Assembly: GCA_008671285.1 (NCBI GenBank) | Contig: RPYR01000244.1 | Location: 1 to 8,037, forward strand | Length of the DNA: 8,037 bases | Reading direction: 5' to 3' | Source: Collinsella aerofaciens | Lineage (GTDB): Bacteria; Actinomycetota; Coriobacteriia; Coriobacteriales; Coriobacteriaceae | Shown: positions 1 through 6,020 of the stretch, one piece after another | Numbering within the stretch: the stretch's first letter is position 1 | How the letters are laid out: each line of letters starts with the position of its first letter | Program-made: the position numbers and the translations under genes | The notes under the pieces: model-generated | Told to the model about the DNA's origin: nothing | Seen by the model: only the letters and a program-made list of their open reading frames with translations | Database searches by the model: none

Positions 1-111
1 CGACAGCAACATAACGGTAATGTCGCGGAAACACGGCGAGTCTAAGCTATGACTCGTTCGTTAGTAATCAACACCGCTTCTCACGCGGTGCCGATACGAA
101 GGGAGTTCCGT

Positions 112-2199
112 ATGGCCGAACTTACTGACCGCTTCGGGACCATGGTGTTCTCTGAGGAAGTCATGAAGGATTACCTCCCCAAGGACATTTGGAAGCGCCT
201 TGCTGCAACCCTCGAGGGCGGTGAGCCGCTCGACCTGGACGTGGCCAACGCCGTTGCTCATGCCATGAAGGTCTGGGCCATCTCCAAGGGTGCGCCGCAC
301 TACGCGCACTGGTTCCAGCCGCTTTCGGGCATTACTTCCGAGAAGCACGACAGCTTCCTGGAGCCCAACCACGACGGCACCGCCATTACCAAGTTTACGG
401 GCAAGAACCTCATCCAGGGCGAGCCGGACGCCTCCAGCTTCCCCAACGGCGGCCTGCGCGCCACCTTCGAGGCCCGTGGCTACACCGCTTGGGACCCCAC
501 TAGCCCCGCCTTTATCAAGGACGATGTCCTGTGCATCCCCACGGCTTTCTGCTCCTACACGGGCGAGGCCCTGGACAAGAAGACCCCGCTGCTGCGTTCC
601 ATGACCGCGCTCTCGCGTGAGTCTAAGCGCGTTTTGGCGCTGTTCGGTAAGACCCCCAAGAAGGTCGTTCCTTCCGTGGGCGACGAGCAGGAGTACTTCC
701 TGATCAAGAAGGACGCCTATCGCAAGCGCAAGGACCTGGTCATCACCGGTCGCACCCTCTTTGGTGCTGCTCCCTGCAAGGGCCAGGAGCTCGAGGAGCA
801 CTACTTTGGCGCTATCCGTCCCACCGTCTCGGCCTATATGAAGGACCTGGACGATGAACTGTGGGCGCTTGGCATTCCCGCCAAGACCAAGCACAACGAG
901 GTTGCTCCCTGCCAGCATGAGCTCGCCCCCGTCTATGGCGAGGTCAACGAGGCCATCGACCAGAATCTGGTCATGATGGAGAAGATGAAGCTCATCGCCT
1001 CCCGCCACGACTTGGTCTGCCTGCTGCACGAGAAGCCCTTCGAGGGCATCAACGGTTCGGGCAAGCACAACAACTGGTCGCTTGGCACCGAGTCCGAGAA
1101 CCTGCTCGACCCGGGCGACACCCCGCTCGACAACCTGCAGTTCATCGTCTTCCTCACCGCGGTGATCGAGGCCGTTGATAACTATCAGGAGCTCCTGCGT
1201 GCCTCCGTTGCCTCGGCCGGCAACGATCATCGTCTGGGCGCCAACGAGGCTCCTCCAGCGATTATGTCCATCTTCCTGGGCGACCCGCTTACCGAGGTCG
1301 TCGAGAAGCTCATCGATGGCAAGGCTTCCGTCCCTGCCACGCGCGGCGTGCTCGACCTGGGCGCCGATACCCTGCCCAAGCTGCTGCAGGACAACACCGA
1401 CCGCAACCGCACCTCCCCGTTTGCCTTCACCGGCAACAAGTTCGAGTTCCGTGCCTGCGGTTCCGAGCAGAACGTTTCCGACTCCAACCTGGTGCTCGAT
1501 GCCGCCGTGGCCAAGTCGCTCAAGTCCTTCGCCGACGCGCTTGAGGGTACGCCCGAGGATGAGTTCCAGGACGCCGCGCTCGAGTACTGCAAGAAGGTCC
1601 TGACCGACCACCAGCGCATCCTGTTCTCCGGTGATGGCTACTCTGACGAGTGGCCCGTTGAGGCCGAGAAGCGCGGTCTTGCCAACAACAAGACCACGGC
1701 TGACGCCCTGCCCGCCTTTGTTTCCGATAAGGCCATTGCGCTCTTTGAGGAGACGGGTGTCCTGACCAAGGCCGAGGCCCAGTGCCGCTACGACTGTAAG
1801 CTCGAGAAGTACAACAAGCTCATGAACATCGAGGCCACCACGATGGTTCGCGAGGCGCGTCGTACCTATCGCCCGGTCATTACCGCCTATGCCACCAAGG
1901 TCGCTAAGGGCCTTGAGACTATTCGTGCCGCTGGTGCGGAGGCCGCCATGCAGTGCGAGCAGAACACGCTCAACAAGCTCTGCAACGGCATCACCACCAT
2001 CAACGACTCCATCAAGGCGCTCGACGCCGTGCATCAGAAGGCCGAGGCTCTCGATGGCCAGGAGCAGGCCAACGTGTATGCACATGAGGTCGTTCCCGCT
2101 ATGGATACGTTGCGCGCCGCCGTGGATGCCATGGAGGAGATTGTGGCCGCTGACTACTGGCCGGTCCCGACCTACGACGACATTCTGTTCTATGTGTAA
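112..2199 (+). CDS. glnN: Type III glutamine synthetase (GSIII)
   Basis: Makes glutamine from glutamate, ammonia and ATP in the cytoplasm; the GSIII family forms large dodecamers. The 695-residue length fits GSIII (about 700) and is far above GSI/GSII. The N-terminal GSIII-specific region (about 1-150) is followed by the catalytic core: GDEQEYFLI near 190, NEVAPCQHELAPVYGEVNEA near 262, GINGSGKHNNWS near 312, RLGANEAPP near 374 and NRTSPFAFTGNKFEFR near 432; these hold the family's metal, ATP and glutamate ligands. I chose the ATG at 112 because AAGGGAG lies about 6 nt upstream and the protein then starts MAELTDRFGTMVF, as GSIII proteins do. The in-frame ATG at 49 would add 21 residues unlike the family and has no ribosome binding site. 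Codon use is strongly biased to C/G-ending codons, suggesting high expression. Transcription ends at the terminator at 2223-2258. No convincing promoter is visible in the short upstream stretch. Confidence 0.96.
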   Translation: MAELTDRFGTMVFSEEVMKDYLPKDIWKRLAATLEGGEPLDLDVANAVAHAMKVWAISKGAPHYAHWFQPLSGITSEKHDSFLEPNHDGTAITKFTGKNLIQGEPDASSFPNGGLRATFEARGYTAWDPTSPAFIKDDVLCIPTAFCSYTGEALDKKTPLLRSMTALSRESKRVLALFGKTPKKVVPSVGDEQEYFLIKKDAYRKRKDLVITGRTLFGAAPCKGQELEEHYFGAIRPTVSAYMKDLDDELWALGIPAKTKHNEVAPCQHELAPVYGEVNEAIDQNLVMMEKMKLIASRHDLVCLLHEKPFEGINGSGKHNNWSLGTESENLLDPGDTPLDNLQFIVFLTAVIEAVDNYQELLRASVASAGNDHRLGANEAPPAIMSIFLGDPLTEVVEKLIDGKASVPATRGVLDLGADTLPKLLQDNTDRNRTSPFAFTGNKFEFRACGSEQNVSDSNLVLDAAVAKSLKSFADALEGTPEDEFQDAALEYCKKVLTDHQRILFSGDGYSDEWPVEAEKRGLANNKTTADALPAFVSDKAIALFEETGVLTKAEAQCRYDCKLEKYNKLMNIEATTMVREARRTYRPVITAYATKVAKGLETIRAAGAEAAMQCEQNTLNKLCNGITTINDSIKALDAVHQKAEALDGQEQANVYAHEVVPAMDTLRAAVDAMEEIVAADYWPVPTYDDILFYV

Positions 2200-2222
2200 C
2201 AGACACGTTTGATTTTGCGTGT

Positions 2223-2258
2223 GAAGGGGTCTCGCCTGTGTGAGGCCCCTTCTTTTTT
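2223..2258 (+). terminator. Intrinsic terminator after glnN
   Basis: An 11-bp stem (2223-2233 with 2242-2252, one G-U pair) closes an 8-nt loop and is followed directly by six Ts. It begins 24 nt after the glutamine synthetase stop codon and has no in-line start codon competing with it, so it should end the glnN transcript and separate it from the next gene. Confidence 0.93.
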
Positions 2259-2382
2259 GCCGCTTTGACCTGCTTTGAACTTGCAGCCGAGCGAGCGTTT
2301 CGCGCGGGACATCTTAAAAGTTGTAACCTGTTTTGGCACGCGGACGTTTCGGCCGTTTGTTCATAAAGGGGAGGATTATCCG

Positions 2383-3144
2383 ATGAAGGTATTCGATATC
2401 GTGTTTAGCCCGACCGGCGGAACGGAAAAGGCGTCTGGCTACATTGCCAATGCGTTGGAAGGGGAAACCGTTGCTGTAGATCTGACCGATAGCGGGCTTG
2501 GTTTTCGCACGGTTGCGATGACAAAAGAGGATGTAGCCGTGATCGCGGTACCCTCGTATGGCGGGCGAGTCCCGGCTGTGGCTGCGGAGCGCTTGGGTAT
2601 GATGCGGGGAAACGGTGCGCAGGCGGTTCTGGTTTGTGTTTACGGAAACCGCGCGTATGAGGACACGCTGGTCGAGCTTGAGGATGCGGCGAAAGATGCG
2701 GGCTTTCGGGTGATCGCGGCGGTTTCTGCCATCGCCGAGCATTCTATTGTTCGCCAGTTTGCAGCCGGTCGGCCTGATGCACAGGACGCGGCGCAGCTCG
2801 CTGGGTTTGCGGATCAGATTCAGCAAAAGATGTCTGCAGGAGATGCTTCTGAGCCGGCTATTCCGGGTAATCGTCCCTATAAGAAGGCCGGGGGTACCGG
2901 CATGGTGCCTAGGGCCACAAAGGAGTGCACCGCCTGCGGGGCTTGCGTCGCAGCGTGTCCCGTTGGCGCTATCGATAAAGACGATCCCAAGCGGGTGGAC
3001 AAAAAGGCCTGCATTTCCTGCATGCGCTGCATTGCCGTATGTCCGTGGGGCGCTCGCGCGGTAAATCCCGTCATGCTCTCTGCGACTACCAAGATGTTGA
3101 GCAAAGTTTGTGCCGAGCGGAAGGAGTGCGAGCTGTTTATCTAG
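2383..3144 (+). CDS. EFR1-family flavodoxin/ferredoxin protein
   Basis: A 253-residue cytoplasmic electron carrier combining an N-terminal flavodoxin-like domain with a C-terminal two-cluster ferredoxin. The flavodoxin part (about 1-150) opens with FSPTGGTEK (8-16), the FMN phosphate-binding loop, and has PSYGGRVP (57-64) and VYGNRAYED (86-94), which in flavodoxins contact the isoalloxazine ring. The ferredoxin part has two classic CxxCxxCxxxC motifs, Cys182/185/188/192 and Cys210/213/216/220, predicting two [4Fe-4S] clusters. It probably shuttles low-potential electrons, but the redox partner cannot be read from the sequence. The ATG at 2383 is preferred because AAAGGGGAGG ends about 9 nt before it and the flavodoxin fold starts at once (MKVFDIVF); the frame is open back to 2275, but those 36 residues look non-coding. 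It stands alone between two terminators. Codon use is less biased than in glnN, suggesting lower expression. Confidence 0.92.
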   Translation: MKVFDIVFSPTGGTEKASGYIANALEGETVAVDLTDSGLGFRTVAMTKEDVAVIAVPSYGGRVPAVAAERLGMMRGNGAQAVLVCVYGNRAYEDTLVELEDAAKDAGFRVIAAVSAIAEHSIVRQFAAGRPDAQDAAQLAGFADQIQQKMSAGDASEPAIPGNRPYKKAGGTGMVPRATKECTACGACVAACPVGAIDKDDPKRVDKKACISCMRCIAVCPWGARAVNPVMLSATTKMLSKVCAERKECELFI

Positions 3145-3185
3145 CGCAGGGGCTTTGAGTCTTCTTCATCTAATGTCAAGAAAGA

Positions 3186-3228
3186 ACGAACCCGTGCGAT
3201 GGTAACTCGCACGGGTTCGTACATTTTT
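3186..3228 (+). terminator. Intrinsic terminator after the EFR1 gene
   Basis: A perfect 14-bp stem (ACGAACCCGTGCGA at 3186-3199 with its complement at 3207-3220) around a 7-nt loop, then ACA and five Ts. It starts 41 nt after the stop codon of the flavodoxin/ferredoxin gene. The three bases between stem and T-run are a small departure from the ideal form, but the stem is very stable. There is no comparable T-run on the other strand. Confidence 0.82.
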
Positions 3229-3232
3229 GAGT

Positions 3233-3257
3233 TGGTGCCCCCAGCGGGATGTCCGCG
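3233..3257 (-). repeat. Degenerate copy of the tRNA-Glu 3' end
   Basis: The 18 bases at 3233-3250 are identical to 3422-3439, the 3' end of the tRNA-Glu gene including the encoded CCA. After a gap of 4 nt in the T-loop, the match resumes with CCGCG, so 25 bases here correspond to 29 bases of the tRNA (3422-3450). The T-loop TTCGAAT is destroyed and no D-arm or anticodon arm follows, so this is not a working tRNA. It could be a leftover of site-specific integration into the tRNA 3' end or of a partial tRNA gene duplication; the sequence alone does not decide. Confidence 0.7.
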
Positions 3258-3312
3258 TGCGGCTGGCGCCGCCCGCTTCCGCTGCGTCGCTTCACTCCTT
3301 GCGCGCTGCGCT

Positions 3313-3366
3313 GGAAAACGCTTGCGCGTTTCCTCAGCTCCGCACCCTGTCGGGTTCGAATCCCGG
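3313..3366. other. Structured stretch with an orphan T-arm-like hairpin
   Basis: Two folding elements lie between the tRNA fragment and the tRNA-Glu terminator. First, GGAAAACGC (3313-3321) pairs with GCGTTTCC (3326-3333), leaving one bulged A; read on the minus strand the loop is GCAA, a GNRA tetraloop. Second, 3350-3366 reads TCGGG-TTCGAAT-CCCGG, a textbook tRNA T-arm on the plus strand. No acceptor, D or anticodon arm matches it and there is no CCA, so it is not an intact tRNA. It is probably tRNA-derived debris like the fragment at 3233-3257, in the opposite orientation. Confidence 0.45.
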
Positions 3367-3378
3367 CACATGGGTAGC

Positions 3379-3410
3379 AAAAAGCCCGCTACCGAATTGG
3401 CAACGGGCTT
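3379..3410 (-). terminator. Intrinsic terminator of tRNA-Glu
   Basis: On the minus strand, AAGCCCG with an imperfect extension (3410-3399) pairs with 3393-3382 around a 5-nt loop (two mismatches in a 12-bp stem). The T-run corresponds to the As at 3379-3383 and so overlaps the foot of the stem. It lies 12 bases past the encoded CCA of tRNA-Glu and should end that transcript. Confidence 0.83.
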
Positions 3411-3421
3411 CTCAGATTCTG

Positions 3422-3498
3422 TGGTGCCCCCAGCGGGATTCGAACCCGCGATATCCACCTTGAAAGGGTGGCGTCCTTGGCCGCTAGACGATGGGGAC
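3422..3498 (-). tRNA. tRNA-Glu (anticodon UUC)
   Basis: The minus strand folds as a complete cloverleaf. The acceptor GTCCCCA pairs with TGGGGGC (one T-G pair), followed by A and an encoded CCA (3424-3422). There is a D-arm with GTC/GAC stem, an anticodon arm CCACC-CTTTCAA-GGTGG with anticodon TTC, and a T-arm GCGGG-TTCGAAT-CCCGC. The UUC anticodon reads both glutamate codons by wobble. The mature part without CCA is 3425-3498. The gene stands alone, with a promoter directly upstream and a terminator directly downstream, so it appears to be a single-gene transcription unit. Confidence 0.96.
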
Positions 3499-3508
3499 AG
3501 CGGGAAAG

Positions 3509-3517
3509 AGTATAGCA
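3509..3517 (-). promoter_or_regulatory. Likely extended -10 promoter of tRNA-Glu
   Basis: On the minus strand this reads TGC-TATACT, an extended -10 element (TGn plus a good -10 hexamer), 10 bases before the first base of the mature tRNA. No good -35 hexamer lies 16-18 bp upstream, which is tolerated with an extended -10. The predicted leader would be only a few nucleotides long. Confidence 0.55.
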
Positions 3518-3554
3518 GACTTTTTTGCCGGCGCGTATATCGTTGGCAAACTGG

Positions 3555-3581
3555 AAAACCACCACACAGGAGCTGGCTCCC
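3555..3581. repeat. Diverged direct copy of the murT-gatD terminator arm
   Basis: These 27 bases match 3754-3780, the terminator arm and loop downstream of murT-gatD, at 21 of 27 positions in the same orientation, starting with AAAACCACCACA. The copy lacks the complementary second arm, though it has a small GGAG/CTCC palindrome. The two copies bracket the array of inverted arms at 3600-3734, which suggests a larger repeat unit or repeated insertions of one palindromic element. Confidence 0.55.
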
Positions 3582-3599
3582 TATCCTGATTTTCAAATA

Positions 3600-3734
3600 T
3601 CTCAATCTGTAACATCTGGGCAGGCAAATCGGCTCTATCTGTTACAGATCGAGACAGACGGCGGGCGTCGGGACGAATATCTCAATCTGTAACAGTAAGA
3701 CGACTTTCAACGGCCTAGATGTTACAGATCGAGA
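3600..3734. repeat. Array of four 15-nt arms in alternating orientation, 40-nt step
   Basis: The arms are 3600-3614 (TCTCAATCTGTAACA), 3640-3654 (TGTTACAGATCGAGA), 3680-3694 (same as the first) and 3720-3734 (same as the second). First and second arms are inverted complements with one mismatch. Every start is exactly 40 nt from the next and each of the three spacers is exactly 25 nt, with unrelated spacer sequences. The forward arms share 19 bases when AATA is included (3596-3614 and 3676-3694); the reverse arms share 17 (3640-3656 and 3720-3736). Neighbouring arms can pair in two mutually exclusive ways. Alternating orientation and short arms argue against CRISPR; a REP-like palindromic intergenic element or paired protein-binding sites are possible. 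Confidence 0.8.
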
Positions 3735-3753
3735 CAAACAAACGTGGCAGATC

Positions 3754-3790
3754 AAAACCACCACAAAGGTGCCTGTCCCCTTTGTGGTGG
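3754..3790 (-). terminator. Intrinsic terminator of the TPR-murT-gatD operon
   Basis: On the minus strand a perfect 12-bp stem (CCACCACAAAGG at 3790-3779 with its complement at 3769-3758) encloses a 9-nt loop and is followed by four Ts (As at 3754-3757). It starts just 7 bases past the murT-gatD stop codon. The T-run is short, but stem and position make termination likely. A diverged copy of one arm lies at 3555-3581, so this terminator may derive from a mobile palindromic repeat. Confidence 0.78.
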
Positions 3791-3797
3791 CGGGGCG

Positions 3798-5975
3798 TTA
3801 GGGGAGGAGCTTCATCGCGGCGTCGTGGGCGGCGTGCTCGTAAGCGTCGTCGAGGGGCTTGAGCGGCAGCAGAGCGGTGGCCTGTGCATCGCCACGGCGC
3901 TCGAGAGCGTGGGTGATGAGCCAGTCGGCGAGTTCGGGGTTCTTGGGCAGTGCCGGTCCGTGTAGGTACGTGCCGATGACGCCCTTGTAGATCAGACCCT
4001 CAAAGCCGTCGTCGCCGTTGTTACCGGTGCCCGTGACGACGGACGTTCCGAGCGGCGTGGCCTCGGCGTCCAAAAGCGTGCGGCCACCGTGGTTCTCGAA
4101 TCCCACAAAGGGCTCGGGTGCCAGGTCGGTCTTGACGGCGACGTTGCCGATCAGGCGGTCGGAGCCGCGCACGGTTTCGGCGGCAATGACGCCCAGGCCC
4201 TCGAGGCGATTCTCACCCATATAGTACGAACGGCCGAGCAGCTGATAGCTGCCGCAGATAGCGAGCAGCGAGCCGCCATCCTCAACATAGGACGCGACCT
4301 TGTCTTTTTGAGCGAGCAGCTCGTGTGCCACGGCAAGCTGGTCGCGGTCGGAGCCACCGCCCATCATAACGATGTCGGCGTCGGTGAGATCGAGCGACTC
4401 GCCCATGCGGACCTCGTCCACACGCACGGGAATGCCGCGCCAGGCGCAGCGGCGCTCGAGGGCAATGACGTTGCCGCCGTCGCCATAGAGGTTGAGGGCA
4501 TCGGGATACAGGTAGACGATGCGCAGGGGGCGCGAGAGTTCGACCGGCGCAATATCGGTGGGGACAGCGCTGCCATCGGCGCGCGTTGCGGCGTGGGAGG
4601 CAACCGAGCTCGCATCGGTGCCCTTAAGCTCGTCGAGCTCCTTGACCAGCGGCGGGAAGGCCGTGTAATTGGCGACGGCGTAGAAAGTGTCGCCAGCCTC
4701 CTCGTCTGCCACGGCGCCGATTGCCTGCTCGATATTCGAGATGATGGCGGAGTCGATGCCGGCGTACTTCAGGCGTACCTGCATATCGTGTGCACGCGTG
4801 CCGCCGGCAAAGGCGACAAGCCCTGGGGTATCGGCGATGCGCTCGAAGTCGACGTCGTAGATCCACGAGACATCGTGGCCGTCGGCGTCGTTGTCGTTCA
4901 GAAAGAAGGCGCAGAGTCTGCCGCCCGCCGTCTTAATGGACTGGATCTGGCGATCGAAGCCCACGGGATTCTTGGCCAGGTTTGCCTCGACGGTACGGCC
5001 GGCGATCTCCCAGCGGCCCATGCGTCCGCCGGCGGGGACGTAGGCATCGAGCGTGGACTGTAGATGTGCCGCGCCCACGCCCAGCTCGCGCGCCGCAAAG
5101 AAGGCGGCGGCAACGTTATAGACCATGTATAGGCCGTTGTAGCGCGTGGCGATGTGCGTTGCGGGTGCGTCAGTATCGGGTCCAAAGTTCAGGTCAAAGC
5201 CGTAGCCGTTGCAGGTGAGCTCAACGTCCGTTACGCGACGGACCAGCGCGGGACGACCCCAGCCGCACGAGGGGCAATGGTATGCTCCAAGCTGTCCGTA
5301 CTGCACATAGTCGTACTCCAGCGGCGCGTTGCACTGCGAGCAAAAGCGCGAGTCGCTAATGCGGTCAGACTCGGTGTCGGTGGCGCCGTCGATGCCAAAG
5401 GCGATGCTTGCATTGGGAACGCGCGCGGCGATCGCGGCACACAGCGGGTCGTCGGCGTTATAGATGAGCGTCGTTGTCGGCGAAAGCTCCAGCGCGTGGG
5501 CGATGACATCCTGGGTATGGTCGATCTCACCGTAGCGGTCCAGCTGGTCGCGGAACAGGTTGAGCAGCACAAAGTAGGTCGGCTTGAGCTTGGGCAGGAC
5601 GCGCACCGTGTAGAGCTCGGCGCACGCAAAGACGCCTACGCGCTTGCTGCTGGCGGTTCGCTTAAGGTTGCCGCGCGCCTCGAGCAACGCGCCCACCACG
5701 CCTGGCTCCATGTTGTTGCCGGCGCGGTTGCATACCACGGTGGCGCCGCTGGCGGCAACGGCATCGGCGATGAGGTTGGAGGTGGTGGTCTTGCCGTTGG
5801 TGCCGGTGATCACCACGCTGCGGTCGACAAGGCCCGCGAGGTCGCTTAGCAGCTCGGGGTCGATCTTCATGGCGATGCGGCCGGGGAGTACGCCGCCCTG
5901 GCGCTTAAGGACGGAGCGCAGCCCCCAGCGGGCGATATCGCTCGAGGTGCAGGCGAGAGATGAGCGGAAGTTCAT
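3798..5975 (-). CDS. murT-gatD: Fused MurT-GatD lipid II isoglutaminyl synthase
   Basis: Amidates the alpha-carboxyl of D-Glu in the lipid II stem peptide to D-isoglutamine at the inner membrane face, using ATP and glutamine-derived ammonia. In known systems MurT (Mur-ligase-like) and GatD (class I glutaminase) are separate subunits; here both lie in one 725-residue chain. MurT part (about 1-450): P-loop GTNGKTT at 58-64, Cys4 zinc ribbon Cys212/215/234/237, KNPVGF at 335-340, and DNDADGHDVSW at 361-371 of the DUF1727 domain, carrying the Asp thought to complete the glutaminase triad. A 30-residue Ala/Ser/Thr/Asp-rich linker (about 452-481) leads to GatD (482-725): nucleophile Cys574 in AICGSYQLLG, and His672 in TYLHGPALPKNP. 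Cys574 is residue 93 of the GatD part, matching about Cys94 in stand-alone GatD. The ATG at 5975 has AGGAA 7 nt upstream. The gene lies 45 nt after the second TPR gene. No frameshift or missing motif is seen. Confidence 0.93.
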   Translation of the reverse strand: MNFRSSLACTSSDIARWGLRSVLKRQGGVLPGRIAMKIDPELLSDLAGLVDRSVVITGTNGKTTTSNLIADAVAASGATVVCNRAGNNMEPGVVGALLEARGNLKRTASSKRVGVFACAELYTVRVLPKLKPTYFVLLNLFRDQLDRYGEIDHTQDVIAHALELSPTTTLIYNADDPLCAAIAARVPNASIAFGIDGATDTESDRISDSRFCSQCNAPLEYDYVQYGQLGAYHCPSCGWGRPALVRRVTDVELTCNGYGFDLNFGPDTDAPATHIATRYNGLYMVYNVAAAFFAARELGVGAAHLQSTLDAYVPAGGRMGRWEIAGRTVEANLAKNPVGFDRQIQSIKTAGGRLCAFFLNDNDADGHDVSWIYDVDFERIADTPGLVAFAGGTRAHDMQVRLKYAGIDSAIISNIEQAIGAVADEEAGDTFYAVANYTAFPPLVKELDELKGTDASSVASHAATRADGSAVPTDIAPVELSRPLRIVYLYPDALNLYGDGGNVIALERRCAWRGIPVRVDEVRMGESLDLTDADIVMMGGGSDRDQLAVAHELLAQKDKVASYVEDGGSLLAICGSYQLLGRSYYMGENRLEGLGVIAAETVRGSDRLIGNVAVKTDLAPEPFVGFENHGGRTLLDAEATPLGTSVVTGTGNNGDDGFEGLIYKGVIGTYLHGPALPKNPELADWLITHALERRGDAQATALLPLKPLDDAYEHAAHDAAMKLLP

Positions 5976-6020
5976 GAAGCCGTTCCTAACGTGAATGACA
6001 TGGTCGTGGCGTTTGCGCCG

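Noticed and set aside
49..111. In-frame upstream ATG extending glnN by 21 residues
   Set aside because: No ribosome binding site precedes it and the extra residues do not look like the GSIII N-terminus, whereas the ATG at 112 has a good site and a family-like start. A short hairpin (73-77 with 85-89) lies in this leader but is too weak to call a regulatory element.
61..2085. 674-codon open frame antisense to glutamine synthetase
   Set aside because: It results from glnN's extreme codon bias, which avoids codons that read as stops on the other strand. Its translation is Leu/Gly/Val-rich with no recognisable domain, while the sense frame has every GSIII motif.
3141..3612. Open frames of 78-154 codons on both strands across the tRNA region
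   Set aside because: They run through a tRNA gene and two terminator hairpins, have no ribosome binding site, and their translations merely read the tRNA T-arm (such as PAGFEPAIS), a known annotation artefact.
3600..3734. CRISPR array
   Set aside because: Only four 15-nt arms that alternate in orientation, short 25-nt spacers and no cas genes nearby; CRISPR repeats are directly oriented and longer.
3744..3965. 73-codon plus-strand frame starting at 3744
   Set aside because: It starts in a terminator hairpin and runs antisense into the GatD coding region with no ribosome binding site.
4089..5849. Long plus-strand open frames (4089-5063 and 5154-5849) opposite murT-gatD
   Set aside because: Shadows of a high-GC coding sequence; Gly/Ala/Val-rich with no domains, and the minus strand carries complete MurT and GatD motifs.
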